From: Durusdinium trenchii
Taxonomy: Eukaryota > Sar > Dinophyceae > Suessiales > Symbiodiniaceae
Direction of reading: 5' to 3'
Assembly (NCBI GenBank): GCA_963970005.1
Contig: CAXAMN010005335.1
Coordinates: 577,848 to 641,847 of the forward strand
Length of the DNA stretch: 64,000 bases
The notes below the pieces were generated by a model. The model saw only the letters and a program-made list of their open reading frames with translations. It was not told where the DNA came from and searched no databases. The translations under genes and the position numbers were made by a program. This document shows, one piece after another, positions 11,421 through 22,910 of this stretch (position 1 is its first letter; each line of letters begins with the position of its first letter).

Positions 11421-12321
11421 ACTTTTGCATGACATAGATGTGTTCCAACTTTAGTTTGCTGATTTTGTTGCTGCGAAAGCAAACAAAGGATCTCACCCGA
11501 AAAGGCAACAACTCCATAACCACACGCACATAGTGGAGATGCCTGTGATGTGGACAAAATGGCTCACAACAGGTCCAAACAACTGTTTTAACATGTTTTA
11601 ACGAGAAAAGGGCCAGCAACTTCCGTCGGCGATGATCTAGCAACCAAGACCGACAACGAGGGTGTGGTGCGAGGCACATGAAGGCAATGATCCAAGGAAT
11701 TCTGAATTTATCCACTTTCTCCACCGGTACAATGCTTGTAGGGGACTAAATCCATGCATCTCTTCCCTTTACACTCCATGTTCCTTGTCAATGTTGATTG
11801 ATTGCTGGCCTGGTGTTGGGTTGATTCCTGACAAAAGTCATCTATCTCGTCGTGTTGTCCAGATCAGTGCCACGTGTGCCTTCCTGGGCCAAGCGTCGAA
11901 TCACGTCGTGCCTTCCTCGTGCGTCACCGCAGAGTTAGGGGCAACGGGAAACGAAATTTACGGAGGTTCCAGTCCAGTTTTTGCTGGAGGTCAGCAAGCG
12001 CCTTTGATGATGGGGAATTTGTGCTGGGATGATGACGGGTGATGAGGGACGGATGCATGTTGTTTTTTGAACGTGTTGATTCTTGATGATTCTTGAGGGT
12101 GTTGGACGATGAGATTCCCAATAGGTAATCGAAGCGCCATACATGTGCCATTTCGGTTGCCCATGATAGATGTCACTTCATGTGTGGTCGGCAGCTGTCA
12201 GTGGCCAATGCGACTAGAGCAATATATGTTTGTTACCATGAAGAGCGCGATCTAAAGAGGCGAAAGTCCAGCTGAACAGCAACTGGTCAAGCTGCTTTGT
12301 TCACCTGACAAGACAACATCG

Positions 12322-12371
12322 TTGGGTGTGTATTAAACTACAAAGACCTCCCACTTCGACCCCCCTGGAGA
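12322..12371 (+). mobile_element. B-family element, one arm only
   Basis: TTGGGTGTGTATTAAA followed by CTCCCACTTCGACCCCCC matches the reverse complement of the element at 63015-63108 (AATACACACCC end plus the GTTCGACCCCCC interior). The opposite arm is degraded or lost. Confidence 0.55.
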
Positions 12372-12799
12372 AAGGACAACAACACACAAATAATTAATCC
12401 AATGCCAAATGGTTGAGGGATTCCCTATTGAAAATACGCAGCATCTCTAGGGCCGTGGAAAGCTCCGCTTTCTGCACGTTTTTGTGCAAGTTGCCAACAC
12501 ATGACGACAGATTTTGTTTTACCTGGAATCACTCACCTTTTCCGCATTCGCCGCGAAAGCGTCAAGCCAACATATGTCTGGCGATCAAATTCCGATGTAT
12601 CTGATGTATCCTGCATCGAAGCTGTGCGAAGCTGTGCGAAGCTGTGCGAAGCTTCGGGATGAATCAATCAAGCGTGGACATCCGATGCAGCTGCACAACC
12701 CCTGTAGGAGTTCCTGTCGGGTTCCATGTCGGGCTGGCGATGATTGGAGGGTTCGGGGCGAACCTGAGTGACCTCTATTTGCGATCACCAACCAAGGTT

Positions 12800-13170
12800 C
12801 TCTGCGCTCAAATCAACTGTAGCTACTACAGCTCGACCACAGACTTTTGTTGTTCTTTAATCCTATCAAAACAAAGATCAAAAATGGTCAAAGGAGCTCT
12901 AGGCTCTAGGTATCAACCCTGGACGGAAGCAACCCTGACATGGAACTTCCATGTTGCTTTCCAATCCGCACTTTCTCACCATCCGATGGTCCTGAAGAAG
13001 GCACGGCTTTGGGCAATAAGCTGCTCCAGTCTCCAGAGGCAGCGCACGGAACTTCCTGCCGATGGCGAGATGAAGATCCACCCGGCCAAACGAAAAGGAA
13101 CACATGCCAACATGTCTTACTTCCACAGTATGAGTGCTTCGTGGACTGGCCCTGAACAACCGAAAGGCTT
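12800..13170. repeat. dispersed 370-base repeat, copy 1
   Basis: Same-orientation copy of 18065-18430. Shared blocks include CCTGGACGGAAGCAACCCTG, CTGCTCCAGTCTCCAGAG, GAACTTCCTGCCGATGGCGA and ACACATGCCAACATGTCTT. Small insertions and deletions separate the copies and no frame is conserved between them, so it is non-coding. Patchy similarity seems to continue to about 14.1 kb against 19.7 kb. Confidence 0.8.
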
Positions 13171-14900
13171 ATAAACACATACAACACTTCCTTAAAGCTT
13201 ATCTTCCTTGTTGGTAGATATACGAGAGATGCGTTTTCCTAGCATGACACCAAGAGGCCTGGAAGCAGACGATTCAGCACACAGTTCTGGTGTTTCACCT
13301 CAGGCAGCGGCGCCCTTGGCCACGGTGAGTGGGATGATGTTGGATGATCTCTACTTTCCATACAAAAACAGGCAGTCAAAAAAACCAACAAAATACAACA
13401 AACAGACCATGGATCCCAAAAATACCTGAAATAGAGGAATCGAGGTCAACCAAAGCTTTGATACGCAGTCGGCTGAGCCCTTCAGTCCATCAGTCCCTTG
13501 AAAGCAGCCACGGGCAGCCCAGTGAGTAACAAGCTGTGATAAGCTGTTCTTGAATGGCCTTGGGCAGAACCTCACGGCGAACAAAACAGCAAACAAGTGA
13601 ACAACTATACAACCAACCAGCCAGCCAACCACTTCAAACCCACCTGACAGGTGGCCCAACAAGGCTTTGCTTCGATTTCTTCTTCACCGCGGACGTCACT
13701 CCGGGCGGTGAACGGGTGTCCAGTCCACTGGGGGCCGCACGGCACCGCACGGCACCGCAGTGGCCTGTCGGTTTCAGCACGCGCCGCGTCCGGCGCCGGT
13801 CGTTCTTTTTATTGAAGCGAGCGACAGGAGTCGAGCGAGCCAGAAAAAAACAGCGACACGGGTAGAGAAGTCTTCAGGATGGAAGCGTCTTCCACCGGTG
13901 GATTCCGAAGACACGTTTCTGCCTGGGACATATTTGGAAAGGATGTGAAAGGATAGCCGGATAGCCTCTAACTATATGAAGATGTTAAAAGTTGAAAGAA
14001 AATGTCCGTGTCAAGGAGTGGAAACGTTTCACTGTCATTGTGACACCTTTCGTTGCCCAAAGTACTTTTGCACAAACGCGCGGGCTTGTGCTGCCCCAAA
14101 TTGCAAGTGATCCTAGAGCGTTCTAGGCTCTAGGGCCTATAAAGGATCATTGAGTGGGGACCTGCTACCTACAAGGATCAAAGCAAATTGTTGCACCATC
14201 TGCGCTGGGATTTGCAAAGTCTATATGGCCTCTCTCGTCACGTCGTGCCTTCTCAGGCCACAAATGGGCCACACGTGGCCACACATACAAGATCATATGA
14301 GCATATATGAATAGATATATATATATATAACTGTTATATATATATATACGTGAGCATATGTATGAGCACTGAAATAATGAGCATATATATGAGCATATGT
14401 ATGAGTACTGAAATAAATAGTACAGTATGTCTATAGCAAGCCATGTGCCCAAGAGGTTCATCTGTTGGCACCTTCGGCCTTCAGGACTTCAGCCTCTTGG
14501 GCTCGCGCTCCTGGGGGGGGGGCCGAGCAAAGGACGAGGACGACGCCGGAAAGAGAGCACCACTATGATACCATATCACGTTACGAAAGAACACAAAGCA
14601 CCAGATTATGTATAGCTGGCAACAACTAGTTGAAAGAAATATGTAATTTCGCGACATCTATATATCATGGGCGGCAGAAATGGCACATGACTGCAGGATA
14701 GTTACTTTGATTCCCTGAAATGTAGTCGTCTCACACCAATAGGAAACAAACGCAAAACAAACTCGGTCCATCATCATCCCTTGACTCATCATCCAAACAT
14801 GCATGGATTAAATCTTCTTATATATAAATCCCACCACCATCAAATGTGCTCCTCAAGCTACAGCAAAACCAAGCAAACACTGGAGCTCTAGTTTCCTACA
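13171..14900. other. stretch without a supportable gene
   Basis: No exon could be supported. It contains the outer, weaker part of the duplication shared with 18.4-19.7 kb and a TA-rich region at 14290-14420 with repeated GAGCATATGTATGAG units. A C/G run at 14510-14522 is notable only for composition. Confidence 0.45.
14290..14420. repeat. TA-rich repeat with GAGCATAT units
   Basis: Alternating TA runs flanked by four or five copies of a 12-16 base unit containing GAGCATAT and TATGAG. Confidence 0.7.
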
Positions 14901-14919
14901 GCCTATCGCACCTATCGCC

Positions 14920-16715
14920 TCATGAAAACAACTTCCTCCCAAACATCCCTCCCTCCGAGCTTGTTGGTGTGTGTTCTGTCTTTTTCTGACTTTGCCGAGG
15001 CGCTCGATGGTCCATGGAGATCTGGAGGATCTCACGGATGTTGGAGCGTCCATCTTCAATGACTTCTTCCACTACCACGTGGAAGCCTTTGGAGCGCGCG
15101 TACTCCGCGAAGGATGCCTTCAGTGAGACACACAGGGTCGGGCGGAAGCCGCGTGTAGATCTCGGTGCGAGGCGTGAGAGAAGGGGGGCTGGCAGACAGG
15201 GAGCCGAAAAGCAAGAAGAGCCATGGGTTGGTCATGTGGTGCTGCAGGGGTTGGCTGGTAAGTAGACCCAAGCAAAGTCTTATCTTCCTGCAGTGGGGGG
15301 TGGCCAGCCCTATTGACAGGCATCTGATTTCATCGATTTATGTAATTCCAATGGTTCTTTTTGTTGGCCCTAAAACCCCCGCGTCGTCTTGATGCCTTGA
15401 TGACGGCGTTTGGCCCCAACGCCGATGTTCCAAGATGGGCCCGATGTGACCCAGCAGTGCGGTGGTGCGCGGAAGTATGCTATACAGTGGACCCATTGAG
15501 CTCCACCTCGACGGCCAACCGGCCTGGTACAGTCCCAACCGACCTGGCTTCTTTGGGACCAAATACACTCCTTGAAATGACGAAGCTGCAGCATGCTGCA
15601 GCTGCATGGTGGCCCAGGGCTAATCATGGATGCGCACGATGGTCCCTTGGATAACAATGGTCCTCTAGAGAGAAACAGGTGGTTTTCCACTTCCATGATA
15701 TTTTTTCAGGTGTGCAACCGCAAACGACCGCCAACGCATCTACGCCGCCCCCCTCCAACCCTCCAATGACCCACACTGCTGACACGGTCGGTGCGTCCGA
15801 GCATCGGTTCCACCACCACAGCCGAAGTAGAAGCGCTTGCCCGCGAAGTAGGCGCGACCTCAAGCTCGTTACAAAGAGGAAAGAGGTACGAATAGACTCC
15901 CTGAAGCAATCATGGAAGTGCAAAACGGCCCATTGGATGACCATGTTGCTCTAGATGGCCCGATGGTGGCAACCACTTCCATGTTGACACGGAGTGACGT
16001 AGTATGTGTGTGGAATCCTTCGAAGGCGAAAGAGCTGCACATCGGCCCAAGGAGGTTCGAAGGCTGTCACCCCGCTCGGCTCTACCAAGGGAAGTCGGCC
16101 AAAATGCTTCGACCGAACGCAGGAATGCAGGACTTCGACAAAGCCGCCTGTCATCACATCGGGAGCAGCGAACGAGCCCGTGAACGGCGCTTCGCGTGGC
16201 AACGATTCACCTGGCGACTTGCTGGGACGGATGTTGGAGGAAACCAAGCCCAGAAAGCCCATGGATATGAACCATGACAGTCATGATACAATGTTTTAGA
16301 TTGTTTTAGGAGGGACGGGCCACGGATCACCTGCAGAACAAATGAGCTCCCAATCCGCGGCTTCCGAGCGGCATTGGCAGCTTTGAGATGCCAAGATCTC
16401 CAAGAGCTCTTGATAGGACTCCTCCTGGTTCGCGAGTGAAGGACTTCAGAGGCAAAGACAACATATCCGAGCAGAAAACCTTGGGGCTTTAGAATATCTC
16501 CATTGCCATACCTAGGAGCTCATTCCGGCCATTCTGCTCGAACCAAAACACCTCTGACATCGGCACTTGGCGGGCCGTTACCCGAAACGAAGGCGGCCAA
16601 TGGCTGATTGGACTTGGGTGTTTTTGATCACAACCCCATCGGAGTGGGTCAAGCCTGTGTTCCGGCCTGAGGGTGCCAGTCTTGCCTTCGGTTTGAACTG
16701 CCAGCCACCCAGCTG
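14920..16715 (-). CDS. five-exon gene of unknown family with elements in two introns
   Basis: The exons read in phase on the minus strand: about 16715-16582, 16221-15989, 15858-15744, 15570-15486 and 15117-14920 (TGA at 14920). Donors are GG|GTAACG, CCGT|GTCAAC, GGC|GTAGAT and ACT|GTATAG. Phases 2, 1, 2, 0 all match. The third exon has Cys pairs of zinc-ribbon type (FYFGCGGGTDARTHRPCQQC). The fourth encodes GPKEARSVGTVPGRLAVEVE and the last SFAEYARSKGFHVVVEEVIE and a polar tail ending FGRKLFS. No known family is recognised. The introns 15859-15988 and 15571-15743 each hold an A-family inverted-repeat element. The 5' end is not defined, and an extra exon in 15118-15485 cannot be excluded. Zinc binding is inferred from the Cys spacing. 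Confidence 0.7.
15623..15699. mobile_element. A-family inverted-repeat mini-element in an intron
   Basis: The 77-base unit runs from ATCATGGATGCGCACGATGG to TTTTCCACTTCCATGAT. The right arm is intact (CCACTTCCATGAT) and the left is diverged. The centre, GGTCCCTTGGATAACAATGG then CCTCTAGAG, is shared with the other A copies. It lies inside the intron 15571-15743 of the five-exon gene. Confidence 0.75.
15911..15983. mobile_element. A-family inverted-repeat mini-element in an intron
   Basis: The 73-base unit runs from CATGGAAGTGCAAAACGGCC to CCACTTCCATG. It fills most of the 130-base intron 15859-15988. On the coding strand the inferred donor GTCAAC abuts its end directly, so donor and terminal repeat are adjacent. 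Confidence 0.75.
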
Positions 16716-16820
16716 TGTCGTTGCACGCTGGCATTGTTTGACATTGGCATGTAGTAGTGTTTGGGATCAGGATCAGGACGAGCAGGAGCTGGATTTAAAA
16801 GCTGGCTACATGTCAAGCAA

Positions 16821-16852
16821 AACAACAACAACAACAACAACAACAACAAAAG
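16821..16852. repeat. AAC microsatellite
   Basis: About ten AAC units. Confidence 0.9.
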
Positions 16853-17529
16853 TCGGGCTGTTTTGCAAAATCTTGGAATTGCATGAGAAGGCAAAATATC
16901 GTGCACTCCGGTGAAATATCACGAGAAGCGGGATGTTTACTTCGCGAAGCAAAACAGGTGGCGGATTCACTGAAAGGGCGGTTTCTCTTGTATGCAGCAT
17001 ACAATGCATGCTCTGATATGCTATGTAATTATCCACAATGCATATCAGTTTGCAAACATCTCTCAGCCGGTTCAAATCTCTGAAAGGACACCAAACGGCT
17101 AGTACTTATATTGAGTTTTCTGATCCCCCCACAAGAGGAGGGCTAACTAAAGAAACATGCATGGATGTTGAATGATGTTGATAAATTTAACCAAAATTAT
17201 ACCAAAACAACCTGCAAGCTATTTTTTTGTTTGAAGGCAACATTATTCTGTGCAAGGGAGATCTTAGGAAGGACTGCGGACAGAATAACTAGAATTCATG
17301 AGCTCCCAGGTACGCGCTTGGTATTTACTCCGACAAGGGAACATGCCGTTTCAAAGACATGCAAAAACACTTGGACACGCCCAGGTGTTTTGTGCTGGGT
17401 TTGCGGATTGTTCTGTCTACAAGAGCTACGATATGCAAGGATGACTTCCAACGCTGCAGTATTGAATTTTGTTCTACATCCGCTTGGCCCCGCTGTGCTG
17501 CCCGGTCCACCCGAACCCAAAACTTTGAC

Positions 17530-17580
17530 CTTGTAAATGGCTTCTGATGCCAGGATTACGTCGTAGTCGGCCTCGCGCAC
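17530..17580 (-). CDS. exon of a methyltransferase-like (METTL21/16-type) protein
   Basis: After the acceptor GTGAG|G the minus strand reads VREADYDVILASEAIYK and reaches AAG|GTCAAAG, a plausible donor. The motif D-x-I-L-A-S-[DE]-x-x-Y is the post-motif signature of class I methyltransferases of the METTL21/MTF16 group (usually D-[LVI]-I-L-[AG]-[AS]-D-[VC]-[LIV]-Y), which methylate lysines in proteins. Downstream, at about 17460-17490, the frame reads ALEVILAYRSS, resembling the later strand with the LLAY.R element of that family, so a following exon is likely there. SAM-binding exons upstream are not found; the C-family element at 17713-18005 is probably in the preceding intron. Confidence 0.45.
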
Positions 17581-17712
17581 CTCACGGAAACGCTATTAGG
17601 GGCTCTGCTTTGTTGGTGGCGATGGTGAAGCGAGCAGGCTGAAATCAGTGGCTGAAAACGAATCGATTGACAGCAATAAAAGACACAACTGGAAAACAGT
17701 CAACACCTGGCT

Positions 17713-18005
17713 TATACCTGGATCTTCAAACGGCACAAATTTTTGCCGGAGGCATTTTTTAGTGAAAAGACGCCGTAATCAAAAAAACATGCCGTTTTAT
17801 GGGTTGTACAAAATCCATGGACGGGGAAAGACGCCGTTTGGACGCCCAAAGACGACGTTTGGACGCTTAAAGACGCCGTTTCTTTTTGCTTTCTGCCGGC
17901 GTGCGCCTCGTCACAACAAAAAACGCCGTCTTTGGAAAAAGACGCCGTAACGGCATTTTTTCCTGAAAAGGCAATTATTTGTGCCGTTTCGAAGATCCAG
18001 GTATA
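17713..18005. mobile_element. C-family inverted-repeat element, 293 bases
   Basis: Ends are TATACCTGGATCTTC and its reverse complement GAAGATCCAGGTATA. The arms remain recognisable for about 65 bases (GGCACAAAT, GACGCCGT and GCATTTTTT blocks on both sides). The interior repeats GACGCCGTTTGGACGC-like units. No coding frame. A short relative lies at 56964-57048, and one-armed relatives at 18050 and 60461. Confidence 0.75.
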
Positions 18006-18064
18006 CAGTTGATTTTGTTCACCTTCGTTTTGACCTGTGTTTTGCGGAGTTCCAGGTATAGCTC

Positions 18065-18430
18065 AAATCAGCTGTAGCTAATTACTACAGCTCGACCACA
18101 TATATATACATATATGTGTGTGTTAATCCCATGCAAAACAAAGGTCCCAAACATGGTAGGAGCTCTAGGTATCAACTTGATCAACCCTGGACGGAAGCAA
18201 CCCTGACATGGAACTTCTATGTTGCCTTCCGATCCGCTTCTATTCTCACCATCACACGGCACGGAGGCCTTGGGCAACAAGCTGCTCCAGTCTCCAGAGA
18301 GGAAACGCACGGAACTTCCTGCCGATGGCGAGATGAAGATCCACTCGGCCAAACAAAAAGGAACACATGCCAACATGTCTTCGAGAGTTCTGGCAATTTG
18401 TCCTTTGTGGACTGGCCTTAAACAATCACA
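18065..18430. repeat. dispersed 370-base repeat, copy 2
   Basis: Partner of 12800-13170 in the same orientation, about 5.3 kb apart. Divergence is mainly by substitutions and small gaps. Neither copy keeps a common open frame. Confidence 0.8.
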
Positions 18431-19960
18431 CGCTCTAAACAAAAACGAATGACACCTCCTTGTTGGTGGACTTTGGTCGATTATGAGTTGATATAGAATA
18501 GAATGAATAGAAATACAAAAAAGAAGGCTGAAACCTGATAAAACGGTGTAAAACCTTTTGTACCTACACAAGGTGGTACCTACACAAGGTGGTGCGGTTT
18601 GCGGTTTCCGGTTTCCGGGGGGCCAACGACGCCTTCGAGAACCCCCGCCTTCCAGGCCATTCAGCGCACAGTTCCTGGCGGTGACCTCCTGTAAGGTCTC
18701 TTCACCTTGGATGGCCCATGGATCATGCAGATCCCGTCCCACCGCGGTGTCTCGAACATGAGTCTAGCTTAGGTGTATATATATAACTATATGTATATAT
18801 ATATATATATGTCGTATATATATGACTATAATTAACTATATATATATATATCAATAATATATATATATATGTTGAATATATAATGATATATATATATATC
18901 CCATTCCAAGGGCACAGTGAATGATGAGCGATTTAGTAAAGACCAACATCTCAAACATGTACTTTTGACATCTGTTTATCGACTGTTACAGGCACAGTAA
19001 TGGGACACACCCTATAGGTCTCGCAAAAGGAGTGGAAACAATGGAAACAACATCCCATTTTAGGATGGCCTTGCAAACGTCGTGAGGCGACCAAAACCAG
19101 CAATCAAGTGAACAAACTATCATAATCAACCAGCCAACAAATCTGCCAACGTAACCACATCTAAGAACCAACCACAATAGCCAGCAAGCCAGCCTCCCAA
19201 TCACCGACTACCAATTCAATCACCGACCGAAAACTCACCCCTCTTGTCTAAACTGACAGCTTCAGACCCCACCATGTTCAACCTTTAAAAAATTCAACGC
19301 CATGACACGCCCGCAAAAAAATACAGTACGAAGCCGATTCCAAGGCACCCCTGGATACCTCCAGACGCCCGGCCGCCGCACTCTGAGGACCGAGCTCCAG
19401 TCATGGAAGTCCACCGTGGCGCGCCAGGCCAAGCCGCAAACGAGGCCCGGCACCCCGTGGCCACAGCCGAGCTCCAGGACCCTTGGTCCAGTCCATTCTG
19501 CAGGACCTCGGTGGCGCCGTCATGAGCAGCTTTTGGTTTCGGAGTCCGTTCTGAGGAATGAATAGCTGGGATGACTAGTTGGATGAATAGCTGGGATGTG
19601 CAAAGCAAGGATAGCTGGATAGCCAATGACTACTCCAATGACTATATGATATACTATGATACAAATGCAAGGAGATATCTGTGTCAAGGAGGAGCGGGAT
19701 TGTTTCACGGTCCTGCTGCCCTGATGCTGCCCAATGCAAGTTATCAGAGCTTACCAAGGGATCATAGGATAAGGACGGTCACATCATGGGGTAGAACCGA
19801 ATTGAAGATATTGAAGTGCAGAACGACTTTGAGATCGGCTCCCAGGTATCAACACCTGGGATCTGCTTCCGAATTGTGATCCAAAAAGTATCACAATTGA
19901 AGCTGCAACACTGAGCAAACTTTTTCAGCCTCAAACATGCTTGCTTTCTGCAGCTACACC
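18431..19960. other. stretch without a supportable gene
   Basis: Nothing coding could be supported. It holds a 140-base TA-rich tract at 18772-18905 and weak continuation of the duplication with 13.2-14.1 kb (shared CAAGTGAACAA, CCAACCAGCCA and GTGTCAAGGAG blocks). The 3' exons of the ubiquitin-like/SPRY gene should lie here but were not identified. Confidence 0.45.
18772..18905. repeat. TA-rich low-complexity tract
   Basis: Several alternating TA runs broken by GTCG, ACTATAATT and GTTGAA. Confidence 0.9.
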
Positions 19961-19968
19961 AAGCTCAC

Positions 19969-21262
19969 CGAAACTGCTATGCTATCACCAGGACGGAAAA
20001 GGGATACCACAGGAAACAAATCTTTGTCAGGCAGCTGATGCTTTGGTCCAAATCGTTCCACACCCTCATAGCATTGCATGCTATGCTCGTCAAGGTCAAG
20101 CAGAATCGCCAACTTTGCTCCAGAGTTCCACTGGTCACCTCCTAGATCTGAATGATGTGTTCTCTCCGCTTGCATGCACACATTAGTGCTCATCCCTCCA
20201 TGATACAACCCGAAGAAGTGGGCGGACTGCCCTGGATCTATGTTCAACACCATGTCTGCCAAAGCAAGCCCCAGGCCCAAGGCGAACTGCCTTTGGTGGA
20301 TCAAAAAGCGCATCAAAATCAGTCCACCTCCTTGAAAAGGATGCTCCAAAAAGATGCTGCTGGCGCAACCACTTCCGTGCAGATCGGCTGGGAGGTCGGA
20401 CTCCAAGGGCCATGTCACCTGTTGCCCCTCGCAAAGCTCGGACCCTCGGGGGACCGTCCGGTCGCCGCTGAGGTAGGCGGAGGTGGGAAAGTGCTCGAAG
20501 GTGACCTGGGAGCGGCTCGAAGTGAACGAACATGTGAACGTAGTACGCCAGTCTCAGTCAGGGTGGTGAAAGCCAAGCACATGGGTGATGACACTGAGAA
20601 ACCACATATATCTTTAAACTTCAACTCCTAGTTTCAATTCCCTCTAGAATCTTTAGAAACTAGTCTAGGGACTCCAGGAAGTAAAAACAAGTGATACAAC
20701 TTGGAACGGTGACGCTCGAGGATAAAGTTGTCAACCGCATTGGGTGTAACACTTTGGGCTTTCCAAAGTCATACACTACGGGAGAGGATCCTCCGGTGCT
20801 GGAGAGGATCGCCATGATTTCGGTGGATCCTTCGGTTGCAAGGTGAAGCTGCATATCCATCTTTCTCATGGGCTGACTTTGTCCCGCAGCCAGCAATCGA
20901 ACCTCTGAAGCGCGTACACTCTTTTGGTCGGCAATCACGACACAAGCATCGTAAAGCGTTGCTTCTTTGCTCAGACGCACCTCAAAGTCACTGCCGTCTA
21001 CCATTGTTATGTGGTAACTCACCGGCCCAGATTCAGCTTCGTCAATGAGACTTGGAGGCCCCGATTCCAGCAAATCCAAAGCATTTCTGATAAGCTGCTG
21101 TTCGTGTGGCGACAGCGATGCCACTGTTGCCGCTACAGTGGTAGGGCTGGCAGCTTCAAGTTCAGAAGAAAGCTTTCTCCACGTTCCTTCAAGAGCGAAA
21201 GGAGCCAAGGGACTGGATGTAAGGTCGGAACGATCTTGACGTTGAGCGGCGCACATGTCCAC
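19969..21262 (-). CDS. ubiquitin-like plus SPRY domain protein, two exon blocks
   Basis: The upstream block (21262-20780) encodes an N-terminal helix region and then a ubiquitin-like fold: VSYHITMVDGSDFEVRLS, TLYDACVVIADQ and RLLAAGQSQPMRKMDMQL fit the beta-beta-alpha-beta-beta order. It ends at the donor TCTCCC|GTAGTG. The downstream block (about 20330-19969) matches the second half of a SPRY domain: SAHFFGLYHGG, then GAKLAILLDLDEHSMQCYEG, then DLFPVVSLFRPGDSIAVS, ending at the donor TCG|GTGAGC. In SPRY proteins the LLDLD..xxxFY and PAVSL..G motifs hold these positions. The exon joining the blocks is not fixed; two frames stay open at 20330-20530. The combination suggests a ubiquitin-pathway or scaffold protein in the cytosol; that role is inferred. 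Confidence 0.6.
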
Positions 21263-21397
21263 AGACCTTTGAGTGACAAGTGCAAGCCTCCAACGACTCT
21301 AACATTCTTGACTTTGAGCTGGAGCGCGGCGATTTTGAGTGACCCATTTCAATTGAGTCTCTTTGGTGCCATGTTCATGCGTCTTCATCTGAAGTGA

Positions 21398-21424
21398 CAT
21401 AATATATATATATATATATATATA
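21398..21424. repeat. TA microsatellite
   Basis: An uninterrupted TA run just upstream of the ubiquitin-like/SPRY gene. Confidence 0.9.
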
Positions 21425-22762
21425 AGTGATGATACGTGTATCTATACAATATGGTCCAATCTTTTTTGGGGAGCGACCTCAAACAAAACAAACGCGGAAT
21501 TGATTCAAAAAAAGGCCAATCACGGGCGGTCATGTCCGCATCGGAACCGCATCGGAACCGCATCGGCGAAGCACATGTTCTTCTTTCGTGTGAAGGAATC
21601 ACATCTTTGGAGGTTGACAAAGGGAATGTCTGAAAAGGTCTTGGCTCAACACACACACACAAAAGAAACCACATCCTCCAACAGGTCGAACGAGGATTCG
21701 AGGGGTTGGGAAGGATTTGGGAAGGGCCCTCGCAGATCTCAATCGGTGACCTGTTGGAGGATGCTGGCATATCTATTATATAGTAATGATAATCAATCGA
21801 ATATTTATACATATCTGGAAGGCTGGAAGGGAATGAGTTTGTGAACCCCCGCAGTCAGTCACACCGAACATCGACCTATGTGCCTATGTGAGGCTACACA
21901 ATCTCCATTGAACAAGTAGTCAAACCGGTCGCGTTGAGTCAGTTCCAGTCAATATGAATATATGCCCACACCATCCAGGGGACCGGAATATTTACATCAC
22001 ATCTACCCGAAGACACTTCCCATCCATGGAATCCATGGTCCCGGTCACTGTTATGTGACCATATATATATATATGCCACAATAGATGGATTTTCAGGGGA
22101 CACATATATTGTGGCATACATTGATGGATGGAATACATAGATGTGCCATATATCACAATGCATACACAAATATATAGATGGATCTTCTCATCGCTTTGAG
22201 TGGATCACAGCATCACCCCGTCGACCGCATCGACCACACGGTCCGTCTCGACCGAGCGGCAGGCTCTCCTGGGGTCGGTGAAGGGTCGGTGAAACCAGCC
22301 AGGTGACCCCGACATGAAGGTGCTGGTAGAATGAATATAATAGTACTTAACATGTACTTAAATATAATATACATGGTTGAAACACACTCTTGCACCAAGA
22401 TAAACTTTCCGGTCATCAGCTGCGCACTAGGGGCTCCTGGCCGTACTACTAGGAGCAAATAGCTATATATATATATATATAGGAACAAGAAGCTGCGCAA
22501 TGGCGCATCCTTGCATCCTTAGTTTCACCAATTTCAGCTGGACCGGTGGAAAATAACCCGCACTCGGGCACGCTTGGTTCAACAATAACAGTTCTGGATT
22601 CCAGAGTTCCACATACCTTACATACCTACATATCCAGGTAACATCTTAAAACCTCAAGTATCCGACATACTTCCTGTGGGAGTACTCAAGAGGTCCACGG
22701 GTCCATGAACACAAAGCATCAACTCCTGAGTCCCAACTCCTCAATCCGAACCAGATCCTCAC

Positions 22763-22910
22763 CACGTCCAGGCCTGCTCAAGAAGCTTCCCAAATCCAAT
22801 GAAGCTTCCCACAGCAACGCCCCGGACCGCTGATCCACACTGCCGGGATTCAACCCCTGAGCGACGCGAGGCGCTCGGCCAAGCTGTGCCGTCTCCGGCC
22901 CCGAAAGGAC
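22763..22910 (-). CDS. single internal exon, unknown product
   Basis: Between the acceptor CGCGAG|G at 22911 and the canonical donor GTGAGG at 22762 the minus strand reads VLSGPETAQLGRAPRVAQG and LLWEASLDLGSFLSRPG. The acceptor side shows a 13-base direct duplication (GAGGTCCTTTCG twice), which offers two alternative AG sites. The neighbouring exons were not identified. Confidence 0.45.

Larger units (their letters stand above)
10691..12800. other. stretch without a supportable gene
   Basis: I see no exon here with convincing frame plus splice sites. It holds the D-family inserted element (11335-11420), a solo B-family arm (12322-12371), and an 11-base unit repeated three times near 12620-12651 (GAAGCTGTGCG). 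Confidence 0.5.
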
